From: Verrucomicrobiota bacterium
Lineage (GTDB): Bacteria; Verrucomicrobiota; Verrucomicrobiia; Limisphaerales; JAEYXS01
Length of the DNA: 20,620 nt
NCBI GenBank assembly: GCA_021156225.1
Contig: JAJNBN010000008.1
Coordinates: 1 to 20,620 of the forward strand
Direction of reading: 5' to 3'
The notes beneath the pieces are model-generated. The model ran no database searches. It was not told the DNA's origin and worked only from the letters and a program-made list of their open reading frames with translations. This document shows, piece after piece, positions 1 to 9,049 of this stretch (positions within the stretch are counted from its first letter, which is position 1; the number at the start of each line of letters is the position of its first letter). A program made the position numbers and the translations under genes.

Positions 1-260
1 CTCCCTCGCCACGCCTAGTCTCCACCAGTTTCTCCTGCGCAGCCGACCTCAACCCATCTTTCCAGACAGTCTCCCTTCGTTGTGATGACGGAGGTTTTGA
101 AGTGGCTGGCGAGGGTTTGGTCCGGTGAGGGTGGACTGGTTGCTACAGTACCGCAGGACAGGAGGCAATCGCGCAGGAAACATAAAACGGATCAGACGGG
201 AAGGCGCGCTTCAGGGGAGTAATTGCATTACGGGCGTATAGTAAATAGTAGATGGTTGAT

Positions 261-316
261 GGTGGATTGAAGGAAGGTCGAGGCATTCCAAGCCGCTTGG
301 CTTTTTTCAATCCACC
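261..316. repeat. Nested inverted repeat, terminator-like
   Basis: An 11-base outer arm at 261-271 (GGTGGATTGAA) is the exact reverse complement of 306-316. Inside it sits a second hairpin, CCAAG (288-292) and CTTGG (296-300) with a CCG loop, followed at once by a run of T on the plus strand. The inner hairpin plus T run looks like a Rho-independent terminator for a plus-strand gene ending outside the window. The outer arm makes it look more like a small palindromic repeat element. Which reading is right cannot be decided here. Confidence 0.5.
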
Positions 317-406
317 CAGTGAACTGAACTTGCTTAACGTTAAAGGCGGGTCTCTGGAGGATTATCTCGCCGAGGTGGAGCTCGGCACTCCGGGCTCAAA
401 AACTCG

Positions 407-434
407 TTGACGGTAGGGGGACCGCCGTTACCAT
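407..434 (+). promoter_or_regulatory. Possible sigma-70 promoter for GAPDH
   Basis: TTGACG at 407-412 (5 of 6 to the -35 consensus) is followed after 16 bases by TACCAT at 429-434 (4 of 6 to the -10 consensus). It would give a leader of roughly 40 bases before the ATG at 482. This was found by eye only, and the -10 match is modest. Confidence 0.3.
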
Positions 435-481
435 GCCCGTTCGGTTTTTTGACTGAACTTGGAACCTAAATTCGAAAATAT

Positions 482-1531
482 ATGGCTGTAAAAGTTGCTA
501 TCAACGGTTTCGGGCGGATTGGCCGGTTGGTCTTCCGCGCGATGGTGGAACAGGGTCTCGTGGGCAAGGACGTGCAGGTCGTCGCCGTGGGCGATATCGT
601 TCCCGCTGACAACTTGGCCTACCTCTTGAAGTATGATTCCACCCAAGGCCGCTTCAACGGCACGGTGGGTTCCAAGAAGTCTTCAGCTGACAAGGCGGAA
701 GACGATGTGTTGATCGTGAACGGCCAGGACATCCTGGTGGTAAGCGCCAAGAGCCCCGCTGAATTGCCCTGGAAGGCGCTCGGCGTGGACGTGGTGATCG
801 AATCGACCGGTCTCTTCACGGAAGCGGACAAGGCCAAGGGCCACATCGCCGCGGGTGCGAAGAAGGTCATCATCTCCGCTCCGGCGAAGGGTGAAGACAT
901 CACGGTCGTGATGGGTGTGAATCATGAGAAGTATGATGCCGCGAAGCATCACATCATCTCGAACGCGAGCTGCACGACGAACTGCCTGGCGCCGCTGGTG
1001 CACGTCCTCTTGAAGGAAGGTTTCGGCATCGAAGAAGGTCTGATGACCACGGTGCACGCCTACACCGCGACGCAGAAGACGGTGGACGGCCCGAGCAAGA
1101 AGGACTGGAAGGGTGGCCGTACGGCAGCCCAGAACGTCATCCCGAGCACGACGGGTGCCGCCCGCGCCGTGGCGCTGGTTTGCCCGGAAGTGAAGGGCAA
1201 GTTGACGGGTGTGGCCTTCCGCGTGCCGGTTCCGACCGTGTCGGTTGTCGACATGACCTTCAAGACGGTGAAAGAGACCAGCTACGCTGAGATCTGCGCC
1301 GCGATGAAGAAGGCGAGCGAGACGTATCTGAAGGGCGTGCTGGACTACACCACGGACGAAGTGGTGAGCAGCGACTTCATCCATCACACGGCCTCGTCGA
1401 TCTTCGACGCCGGCTCGGGTGTGGAATTGAACAGCCGCTTCTTCAAGCTGGTGAGCTGGTACGACAACGAATGGGGTTACAGCAACCGCGTGGGCGATCT
1501 GCTGAAGTACATGATCGCGAAGGGTCTGTAA
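482..1531 (+). CDS. gap: Glyceraldehyde-3-phosphate dehydrogenase, type I
   Basis: This cytoplasmic glycolytic enzyme oxidises and phosphorylates glyceraldehyde-3-phosphate to 1,3-bisphosphoglycerate using NAD(P)+. The 349-residue product is slightly longer than the usual 330-340. The N-terminal Rossmann motif NGFGRIGRLVFRA is clear. The catalytic signature NASCTTNCLAP places the nucleophilic cysteine at Cys164, and the partner histidine is His192 in VHAYTATQ. The C-terminal WYDNEWGYSNR motif is also present. Asp38 after the second strand suggests NAD preference, by family analogy. No good Shine-Dalgarno site precedes the ATG, but the N-terminus aligns with the family exactly. The gene stands alone with its own terminator, which suggests a single-gene transcript. 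A second glycolytic gene such as pgk is not adjacent. Confidence 0.98.
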   Translation: MAVKVAINGFGRIGRLVFRAMVEQGLVGKDVQVVAVGDIVPADNLAYLLKYDSTQGRFNGTVGSKKSSADKAEDDVLIVNGQDILVVSAKSPAELPWKALGVDVVIESTGLFTEADKAKGHIAAGAKKVIISAPAKGEDITVVMGVNHEKYDAAKHHIISNASCTTNCLAPLVHVLLKEGFGIEEGLMTTVHAYTATQKTVDGPSKKDWKGGRTAAQNVIPSTTGAARAVALVCPEVKGKLTGVAFRVPVPTVSVVDMTFKTVKETSYAEICAAMKKASETYLKGVLDYTTDEVVSSDFIHHTASSIFDAGSGVELNSRFFKLVSWYDNEWGYSNRVGDLLKYMIAKGL

Positions 1532-1553
1532 TTCGGATTCGCTAAGAATTGCG

Positions 1554-1592
1554 ACGGCGGCTTGGGTGACCAAGCCGCCGTTTTTTGTTTTT
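1554..1592 (+). terminator. Rho-independent terminator of the GAPDH gene
   Basis: An 11-base perfect stem, CGGCGGCTTGG (1555-1565) and CCAAGCCGCCG (1570-1580), has a GTGA loop and is followed by TTTTTTGTTTTT. It begins 23 bases after the stop codon. It is a textbook intrinsic terminator. Confidence 0.95.
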
Positions 1593-1594
1593 AA

Positions 1595-1742
1595 GGAGCG
1601 CGGCTTTTAAGCCGCTTCAACGGTCGATAGCCAAGAGTTGAGAGAACGTTCAGGCCAAGAATGGGTGTTTTTATTGGATGCTCAAAAGAAATCATACCGC
1701 TCATTAAAGTTAGGACATTGAAGCGGCATAATGCCGCGCTCC
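1595..1742. repeat. Paired inverted REP-like element
   Basis: Two imperfect copies of a roughly 25-base unit face each other across about 97 bases. The left copy (1595-1620) is GGAGC, then the palindrome GCGGCTT-TT-AAGCCGC (1600-1615), then TTCAA. The right copy (1718-1742) is TTGAA, then GCGGCAT-A-ATGCCGC (1723-1737), then GCTCC. The asymmetric flanks show that the copies are the same unit in opposite orientation, as in REP/BIME elements. The 97 bases between them hold no gene. The rest of 1532-1867 contains only the GAPDH terminator and an uncharacterised leader for the next gene. No transposase lies nearby. Whether other copies exist in the genome is unknown. Confidence 0.7.
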
Positions 1743-1867
1743 ATTCGCTGCGGAAGCGCTTGGCCTTTAATTCCATGATTGAATACCCCTGCCCTTCTAT
1801 CAGTCAAAACCGGTGGACAGAATGATGGGCTGCGTTTAGTGTGCGGCCATAGAAAACTCTGATATTT

Positions 1868-2128
1868 ATGCGTAAATTACTCGCCCTGTTGGTATTGGTC
1901 GGCAGTGTGGCTCTTACCCAAGCCGAAGAAGTGAAGCTGAAGGTGGAAGGCATGGTCTGCGAAGAAGGCTGCGTGAAGTCCGTGGACAAGGCTCTCGGCA
2001 AGCTGCCCGGCGTGACGAAGAAAGAAGTGAAGATCGGCACGGCGGATGTGACGTTCGACGCGGCGAAGACGTCCAAGAAGGACATCATCGCGGCGATCGA
2101 GAAGGCCGGCTACACGGTCACGAAGTAA
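1868..2128 (+). CDS. Secreted heavy-metal-associated (HMA) domain protein
   Basis: This 86-residue protein has a signal peptide of about 19 residues (cleavage after the TQA motif) followed by one ferredoxin-like HMA domain, so it probably works in the periplasm. HMA domains bind copper or other soft metals, classically through GMxCxxC. Here the loop reads GMVCEEGC, placing Cys31 and Cys35 three residues apart instead of two. The rest of the fold is well kept: LPGV, the strand VTFDAAKTS, and the ending IEKAGYTV. No copper ATPase, regulator or mercury gene is adjacent, so the metal and partner are unknown. No Shine-Dalgarno site is visible, but the ATG starts a proper signal peptide. A terminator follows. 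Confidence 0.88.
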   Translation: MRKLLALLVLVGSVALTQAEEVKLKVEGMVCEEGCVKSVDKALGKLPGVTKKEVKIGTADVTFDAAKTSKKDIIAAIEKAGYTVTK

Positions 2129-2149
2129 GCCACACCGAATAGTTTTCAG

Positions 2150-2186
2150 AACCGGCCATCTGGAAACGGGTGGCCGGTTTTATTTC
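2150..2186 (+). terminator. Rho-independent terminator after the HMA gene
   Basis: The stem AACCGGCCA (2150-2158) and TGGCCGGTT (2171-2179) is followed by TTATTTCT. It begins about 20 bases after the stop codon and lies between two convergent genes. The minus strand lacks a good T run, so it mainly serves the plus-strand gene. Confidence 0.85.
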
Positions 2187-2193
2187 TACACGC

Positions 2194-3162
2194 TCACAGC
2201 GTCTGCTTTTTGGGTACGGCTGGAATGCCCCGTTTGCCCGAGGGCACCCGCCAGCCGGTGCCCATCAGCGCATCGAGGTAAGGATAGGCGGTGAGCTTCC
2301 GGGTGATCTGGTTGTAGTGGTAGAAAGTGTAGCTGTTGTTCCGCAGCGGGAATTTCAGCGGTTCACGCCACATGGGGCGGAAATCATTCATCGCCAGCAG
2401 GTAAGACTGGCCGTTGGAACCATCGCTGGAGGTCTGCACGATCACCTGGTCATCCCAGAGGTCCAGCGCGTAATAAGGTTCCGTGAGCGGAAACACGCTG
2501 CGTTTCCAGGCGATGTTCAAGGACTCTTTGCCATCGGCGTCGGTCTTGCGCTGGTAACGGTGGGTGTAGCCATCGCGATCGCGGAAGCCATCGTCCAAAG
2601 TACGGGTCACCACGCCATAGGTGGAGAGCGTGAACGTCTTGAAGACAGGCTTGGGACCGGGCGCGAAGTAAACACCGTGGACTTCCCGCCAATCCAGCGC
2701 AGGCACCAGATGTAGCCGGGCTTTCTCATCCGGCACGGGGAGTTCAAAACCTTTCGGGAACACCAGCGGGAGGTCTTGCAGCAATTGGCCGACGAAATTG
2801 AACTTCACCAACCGCCAGCCGGTGTTGTCCTTGCGCGTGAGACCCCAGAGCGCGCCATCATCCAAGATGTGGAGCGCATAGATGATTTGGCCGGGCGGAA
2901 AGATATACTCCTGCTGGGCCTTGCCCTCGGGATCATAGGCCTGCACGACGCTGCTGCCGGTGCCTGGGACCACGCCCCCGACATAGAACCAGTTGAAGGC
3001 TGCCAGCGTGAAAACCGTTTCCGCACTCGGTTGCAAGCTGGCGGATAAAGCCACGACCCGCTCGGTAAGCTGCAACGGTTTCGTCTGTGCTTGCGACGGC
3101 ACGCCCGCCGCAAAAATCATCAAAATCAAGAGCAGCCCAAGCTGCCGGAACATCTTGCTCAT
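2194..3162 (-). CDS. Secreted protein of unknown function
   Basis: The family is not recognised. The 322-residue product has a clear signal peptide (positive MSKMFRQ, hydrophobic LLLILMIFAAG, cleavage near SQA at 24-26). The mature part is rich in aromatic residues and short predicted strands. It contains phrases such as YDPEGKAQQEY, LDDGALWGL and VKFNFVGQLL that recall the repeating strands of beta-propeller proteins, but no clean repeat period can be read. There is no transmembrane segment after the signal, no lipobox and no catalytic motif. ATG at 3162 is used; a second ATG three codons later is equally possible. The gene has its own promoter-like sequence and is divergent from the cstA-type gene, so it is probably a single-gene unit. 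Confidence 0.75.
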   Translation of the reverse strand: MSKMFRQLGLLLILMIFAAGVPSQAQTKPLQLTERVVALSASLQPSAETVFTLAAFNWFYVGGVVPGTGSSVVQAYDPEGKAQQEYIFPPGQIIYALHILDDGALWGLTRKDNTGWRLVKFNFVGQLLQDLPLVFPKGFELPVPDEKARLHLVPALDWREVHGVYFAPGPKPVFKTFTLSTYGVVTRTLDDGFRDRDGYTHRYQRKTDADGKESLNIAWKRSVFPLTEPYYALDLWDDQVIVQTSSDGSNGQSYLLAMNDFRPMWREPLKFPLRNNSYTFYHYNQITRKLTAYPYLDALMGTGWRVPSGKRGIPAVPKKQTL

Positions 3163-3190
3163 AAGTATCTGCCTAACAAAAATCGCTTCC

Positions 3191-3219
3191 AGTATACTAT
3201 ATCTGACGGAAAATGCCGA
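3191..3219 (-). promoter_or_regulatory. Probable promoter of the secreted unknown protein
   Basis: Read on the minus strand, TCGGCA (3214-3219, 4 of 6) and TATACT (3191-3196, 5 of 6) are separated by 17 bases. Transcription would start near 3184, about 22 bases before the ATG. It lies in the divergent region 3163-3368; no equally good promoter was found there for cstA. Confidence 0.45.
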
Positions 3220-3368
3220 GGAAATAGTCAGCCCATGCGCTCAGCCGCGGTTTTGGCGCCGTGAAAACTTCCGTAATTGTGAGTCCAAGATTGCCTCGCG
3301 CGGACTTAAAACCTTAATCTGGCTTTTATCCCATGGGCTGCTGCCTTGGCGGAAGCCGTGTTTTATCC

Positions 3369-5765
<2,397 letters not shown>

Positions 5766-5784
5766 CCTGTTAGCGTCTCTGTGC

Positions 5785-6360
5785 ATGAAGCGTATCGGCC
5801 TCTTTGGCGGTTCGTTTGACCCGGTGCACTGCGGCCATCTCCTGATGGCCCGTGCGGCGATGGAAGAGGCACAGCTCGAACGGATGATCTTCATCCCGGC
5901 CGCGCAATCTCCCTTCAAACCCGGGGGCAGCAATACCCCGGCAGTCCTGCGGGGAGCCATGCTGCGACAAGCCTTGGCGGGTCAAACACAGTTTGAGGTG
6001 GATGAACTGGAGATGCATCGCGGTGGGGTGTCTTACACGATTGATACGGTGCAAGAGTTTCAACGGCGTCATCCCGACGCACACTTCTGGTATATCATCG
6101 GGGCGGATCATGTGCCGTTGCTAACCAAGTGGCGGGAGGCTGAAAAACTGGCTTCTTTAGTCGAATTTCTGGTCATTCCCCGGCCCGGTGAACCGACCAC
6201 CCCCTTGTCCGAACCGTTTCGGGGCCAAGTGTTAAGGGGGTTCCCCTTCGGCGTTTCCTCCACCATTATCCGGGAACGGGTGAAGGCGGGATTGCCCATC
6301 GACCATCTGGTGCCGCCGGTGGTGGTAGAAACCATTCGTAATAATCGGCTTTATCTTTGA
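5785..6360 (+). CDS. nadD: Nicotinate-nucleotide adenylyltransferase
   Basis: NadD transfers AMP from ATP to nicotinate mononucleotide to give nicotinate adenine dinucleotide, the step before NAD synthetase in both de novo and salvage NAD synthesis. The 191-residue size is typical. The nucleotidyltransferase signature GGSFDPVHCGH spans residues 8-18, with His15 and His18 as the HxGH pair. The IIGAD block (104-108) and the C-terminal SSTIIR motif (158-163) are also present. The start follows cstA by 19 bases without a visible Shine-Dalgarno site, and rsfS follows 28 bases downstream. nadD-rsfS is a common bacterial pairing. Its substrate would be supplied by the pncA and pncB products encoded on the other strand of this window. 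Confidence 0.97.
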   Translation: MKRIGLFGGSFDPVHCGHLLMARAAMEEAQLERMIFIPAAQSPFKPGGSNTPAVLRGAMLRQALAGQTQFEVDELEMHRGGVSYTIDTVQEFQRRHPDAHFWYIIGADHVPLLTKWREAEKLASLVEFLVIPRPGEPTTPLSEPFRGQVLRGFPFGVSSTIIRERVKAGLPIDHLVPPVVVETIRNNRLYL

Positions 6361-6388
6361 TGCCGGATTGCCCACTCTCTGCGGCAAC

Positions 6389-6862
6389 ATGGAATCGAAG
6401 AAGCTGGCGCTCGCTTGTCGCGAGTATGCCGATAACCGCAAGGCCGAGAACATCGTGGTGCTGGACATGCGTCCGGTTTCCACCATAGCGGACTATTTTA
6501 TCATCGTCACCGGCTCCAGCGAGCCGCATCTGCGCGCCATCTCCGACGAGATCGAAACGAAGGTGCTGCAGAACTTCGGCGTGCGCCCGCGCGCCATTGA
6601 CGGCACGGTCCAGGGCTCCTGGATGGTGTTGGATTACTTCGATGTCATCGTCCACATCATGAAGACGGACGCCCGCGAGCGTTACGACATCGAGGCCCTG
6701 TGGAATGATGCGCCACGCGTGGATCTCAAAGCTACGATGGAAGAAGCCGAGCCAACCCCTGCTACCGAAGCTGCGCCCAAGCCGAAGAAGAAGGCCGCCG
6801 CCAAAAAGACGATCGTGAAGAAGGCGGCCAAGAAAGCGGCGAAGAAAAGCGCTGCCGAATAG
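6389..6862 (+). CDS. rsfS: Ribosomal silencing factor RsfS with Lys/Ala-rich tail
   Basis: RsfS (Iojap/YbeB family) binds ribosomal protein uL14 and blocks joining of the two ribosomal subunits when nutrients are low. The 157-residue product has the complete domain at residues 1-110, with DYFIIVTGSS (35-44), GSWMVLDYFDVIVHI (76-90) and YDIEALW (99-105). After an acidic linker (118-129) it carries an unusual strongly basic tail (130-157) built of KKAAKK-type repeats, like histone H1. Typical RsfS proteins end near residue 110-120. The ATG at 6389 is preferred over a TTG at 6368 because MESKKLAL matches the family start. The gene is probably the last of the cstA-nadD-rsfS unit. Confidence 0.95.
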   Translation: MESKKLALACREYADNRKAENIVVLDMRPVSTIADYFIIVTGSSEPHLRAISDEIETKVLQNFGVRPRAIDGTVQGSWMVLDYFDVIVHIMKTDARERYDIEALWNDAPRVDLKATMEEAEPTPATEAAPKPKKKAAAKKTIVKKAAKKAAKKSAAE

Positions 6863-6904
6863 TTCGCATTCCCAGCCAGTCGGCTCGCTGACTCCTCTCC
6901 CCAG

Positions 6905-6928
6905 CCCTCTCCTTGTTTGAGGAGAGGG
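6905..6928. terminator. Hairpin between convergent genes, probable bidirectional terminator
   Basis: A perfect 9-base stem, CCCTCTCCT (6905-6913) and AGGAGAGGG (6920-6928), has a six-base loop. It sits between the stop codons of rsfS and the minus-strand kinase gene. There is no strong T run on either side, so it may be a palindromic intergenic repeat that also limits read-through. Confidence 0.55.
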
Positions 6929-6956
6929 AGAACATTTTACGCGATTGGCTGAACCC

Positions 6957-8996
6957 TCAGCCTTTCGGCTTACCCCATCGGCGTAGTGCCGCTTCCAGTT
7001 CCTTCGGGCGGACGGGTTTGCTGATGTAGTCATCCATTCCCGCTTCGAGGCATTTTTCCCGGTCGCCTTCCATCGCATTGCCGGTGATGGCGATGATCTT
7101 GGGGCGTTTCTCTTCCGTATAACGTGAGCGGATTTCCCGCGCGGCTTCGAAACCGTCCATCTCTGGCATCTGCACGTCGAGGATGACAATGTCAAAAGGA
7201 TGTTGCTCCAAGGCAGAGAGCACTTCGCGGCCGTTGGCGGCCATCTCCGGGCGGTAACCCATCTTGTGCAGATAGGATTGGCCCACCTTCAGGTTCACCG
7301 GATTATCGTCGGCCAGCAAGATGCGCAGAGGCATTTGCATAGCGAGCGTGGCATCGAGATCCGTGCGAGAGAGCGGCTTGCGCGTCGCATCCACGCTTGT
7401 CACGGCCCGCGTGAGCGCTTCAAACAGCGACGAACGCCGGGCCGGCTTGGATACGCTCTGGGTGATGCCCAGTTCCTGCATGACCGTATCAGAAGTGCGC
7501 AATCGCTGCGTGGACAGCAGGACTAGTGGCAGGTTCTTTCCGGCGGGCAAGGCGCGGATTTGCGCGAGCAGTTTTTCCATCTCCACACCGGGTAACTCGC
7601 GGTCCAGCAAAAGCACATCGGGCGGCGGCGTCTGGTCAAGGCGCGTGAGCAAGCCCGCCGCATCAACAGTGAACTCCACATTCATGCCCCACGGGATCAC
7701 CATCTGGCGCAGTGATCGGCGGGAGGATTCATGGTCTTCCACCATGAGCAGTTTCTTGCGGCGCAAGGCAGAGCCCAAGCCGGTCACTGTATCATACGGC
7801 TGGTCTGCCGCATCCCCCCGGATGGTGAAATGAAATCTGGATCCCTTGCCTTCCTCGCCCTCCAGCCAGATCTCGCCGCCCATCAATTCCGTGAGGCGTT
7901 TGCAGATGGCCAGCCCCAGACCGGTGCCGCCGAACTGGCGCGTGGTGGAACCGTCCACCTGGCTGAAGGATTTGAAGAGCCGGTCCTGTTTGTCCTGGGG
8001 AATGCCGATGCCCGTATCACGGACGCAGAAGTGCAGTCCGACGGCGTGATTGCTCACCTCCACGACCACCTCCCCTTTGGCGGTGAACTTGACGGCGTTA
8101 CTGACGAGGTTGACGAGAATCTGCCGCAACCGTGTGACATCTCCGTAAACCATCAAGGGCACGTCGTCCTCCGCGACGAATGCGAGGTCGAGCCCTTTCT
8201 CGGCGGCCTTGGAGGCGAGCAGTTCCAGTGATTCCTCCACGCAGGTGCGGATCTCAAACGGATGACTCTCGATCTCCAGCCGGCCAGACTCGATCTTGGA
8301 GAAGTCCAGGATGTCGTTGATGATGGTGAGCAACGCTTCGGCACTGGTGCGGATGGTCTCCACGTAATCCCGTTGCTCGTGCGACAGCTCCGTCTCCGCC
8401 AGCATGGCCGTCATGCCGATGACACCATTCATGGGCGTGCGAACTTCATGGCTCATGTTCGCCAGAAATTCAGACTTGGCTTTGGTGGCATCTTCCAATT
8501 TCTGATTCAGCGAGAGCAGGGTCGTGTTGCTGTCCACCAGTTCGAGCTGGCTCTCACGCAGGGCACGATAGGCTTCATCGCGTTGCAGCTGGCCCACATA
8601 ACCGCGCGTATGATAACGAATGCGCGCGATGAGCTCGACGCGGTTCGGCAGCTTGACGAGATAATCATCGGCACCGGCGGCGAAAGCCTCGCTCTTTGTG
8701 GCGGGTTCATCCTGAATGGAGAGGACGATGATGGGGACATTGCGCGTCTGTGGATCTTCCCGAAGACGGCGTACCAAAGTGATCCCATCCATTTCTGGCA
8801 TGACGAGATCGAGCAGGATGACCGTCGGGCGCAAGGTCAAGGCGAGGGCCTGTGCTTCCAACGGGTTCGGACAGTAATGGAAATTGATATCCGATTCACC
8901 CGCGAGACTCCGCCGTACAGCCTCAGCGATGATGGACTGATCGTCCACCAGCAAGACCATAGTAGGATAGTCCGTGGGTCCCCTCATTTGACCCAC
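6957..8996 (-). CDS. Hybrid histidine kinase with WspR-like N-terminal receiver
   Basis: This cytoplasmic signalling protein of 679 residues has no membrane segment. Domains in order are receiver 1 (about 13-128, phospho-acceptor Asp63, Lys115), a short helical linker (130-170), HisKA with FLANMSHEVRTPMNG (phospho-accepting His183), a HATPase domain (about 285-393; N box with Asn296/Asn300, DTGIGIP at 327-333, GGTGLGLAI at 356-364), receiver 2 (about 412-530, Asp465, Lys517) and receiver 3 (about 557-675, Asp607). All phosphorylation and ATP-binding residues needed for activity are present. Receiver 1 and its linker closely resemble the diguanylate cyclase WspR as remembered (VLLVDDQ, KLP, RDEAYRALRESQ). 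The start is GTG at 8996; ATG at 8987 or 8960 is also possible and none has a Shine-Dalgarno site. The CheR gene lies 53 bases upstream and is probably cotranscribed. Confidence 0.93.
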   Translation of the reverse strand: MGQMRGPTDYPTMVLLVDDQSIIAEAVRRSLAGESDINFHYCPNPLEAQALALTLRPTVILLDLVMPEMDGITLVRRLREDPQTRNVPIIVLSIQDEPATKSEAFAAGADDYLVKLPNRVELIARIRYHTRGYVGQLQRDEAYRALRESQLELVDSNTTLLSLNQKLEDATKAKSEFLANMSHEVRTPMNGVIGMTAMLAETELSHEQRDYVETIRTSAEALLTIINDILDFSKIESGRLEIESHPFEIRTCVEESLELLASKAAEKGLDLAFVAEDDVPLMVYGDVTRLRQILVNLVSNAVKFTAKGEVVVEVSNHAVGLHFCVRDTGIGIPQDKQDRLFKSFSQVDGSTTRQFGGTGLGLAICKRLTELMGGEIWLEGEEGKGSRFHFTIRGDAADQPYDTVTGLGSALRRKKLLMVEDHESSRRSLRQMVIPWGMNVEFTVDAAGLLTRLDQTPPPDVLLLDRELPGVEMEKLLAQIRALPAGKNLPLVLLSTQRLRTSDTVMQELGITQSVSKPARRSSLFEALTRAVTSVDATRKPLSRTDLDATLAMQMPLRILLADDNPVNLKVGQSYLHKMGYRPEMAANGREVLSALEQHPFDIVILDVQMPEMDGFEAAREIRSRYTEEKRPKIIAITGNAMEGDREKCLEAGMDDYISKPVRPKELEAALRRWGKPKG

Positions 8997-9049
8997 ATTA
9001 ACGTTTCGGGGCGGAGCTGGCGAGTAGTTTTACTAACCCAGCAGCGACA

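Larger units (their letters stand above)
1..481. other. Gene-free stretch upstream of the GAPDH gene
   Basis: No convincing gene is seen on either strand. The stretch contains a nested inverted repeat at 261-316, a small hairpin CCGAG/CTCGG at 370-385, a possible promoter at 407-434, and a 10-base direct repeat (ACTGAACTTG) at 323-332 and 452-461. A 45-codon open frame at 85-222 has no ribosome binding site or recognisable product and was not called. The upstream gene lies outside the window. Confidence 0.6.

Noticed and set aside
85..222. A 45-codon plus-strand open frame beginning MTEVLKWLARVWSGEGG
   Set aside because: It has no ribosome binding site, no recognised family, and an Arg-rich second half typical of chance frames. 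It could be part of a dispersed intergenic repeat, which cannot be tested here.
683..1573. A 296-codon minus-strand open frame opposite the GAPDH gene
   Set aside because: Its composition (His/Arg/Val-rich) is that of an antisense shadow of a GC-rich conserved gene.
3270..3320. A possible promoter and a CRP-like TGTGA half-site before cstA
   Set aside because: The best -35/-10 pair (TTGCCT with TAATCT) is poor and no second CRP half-site is present.
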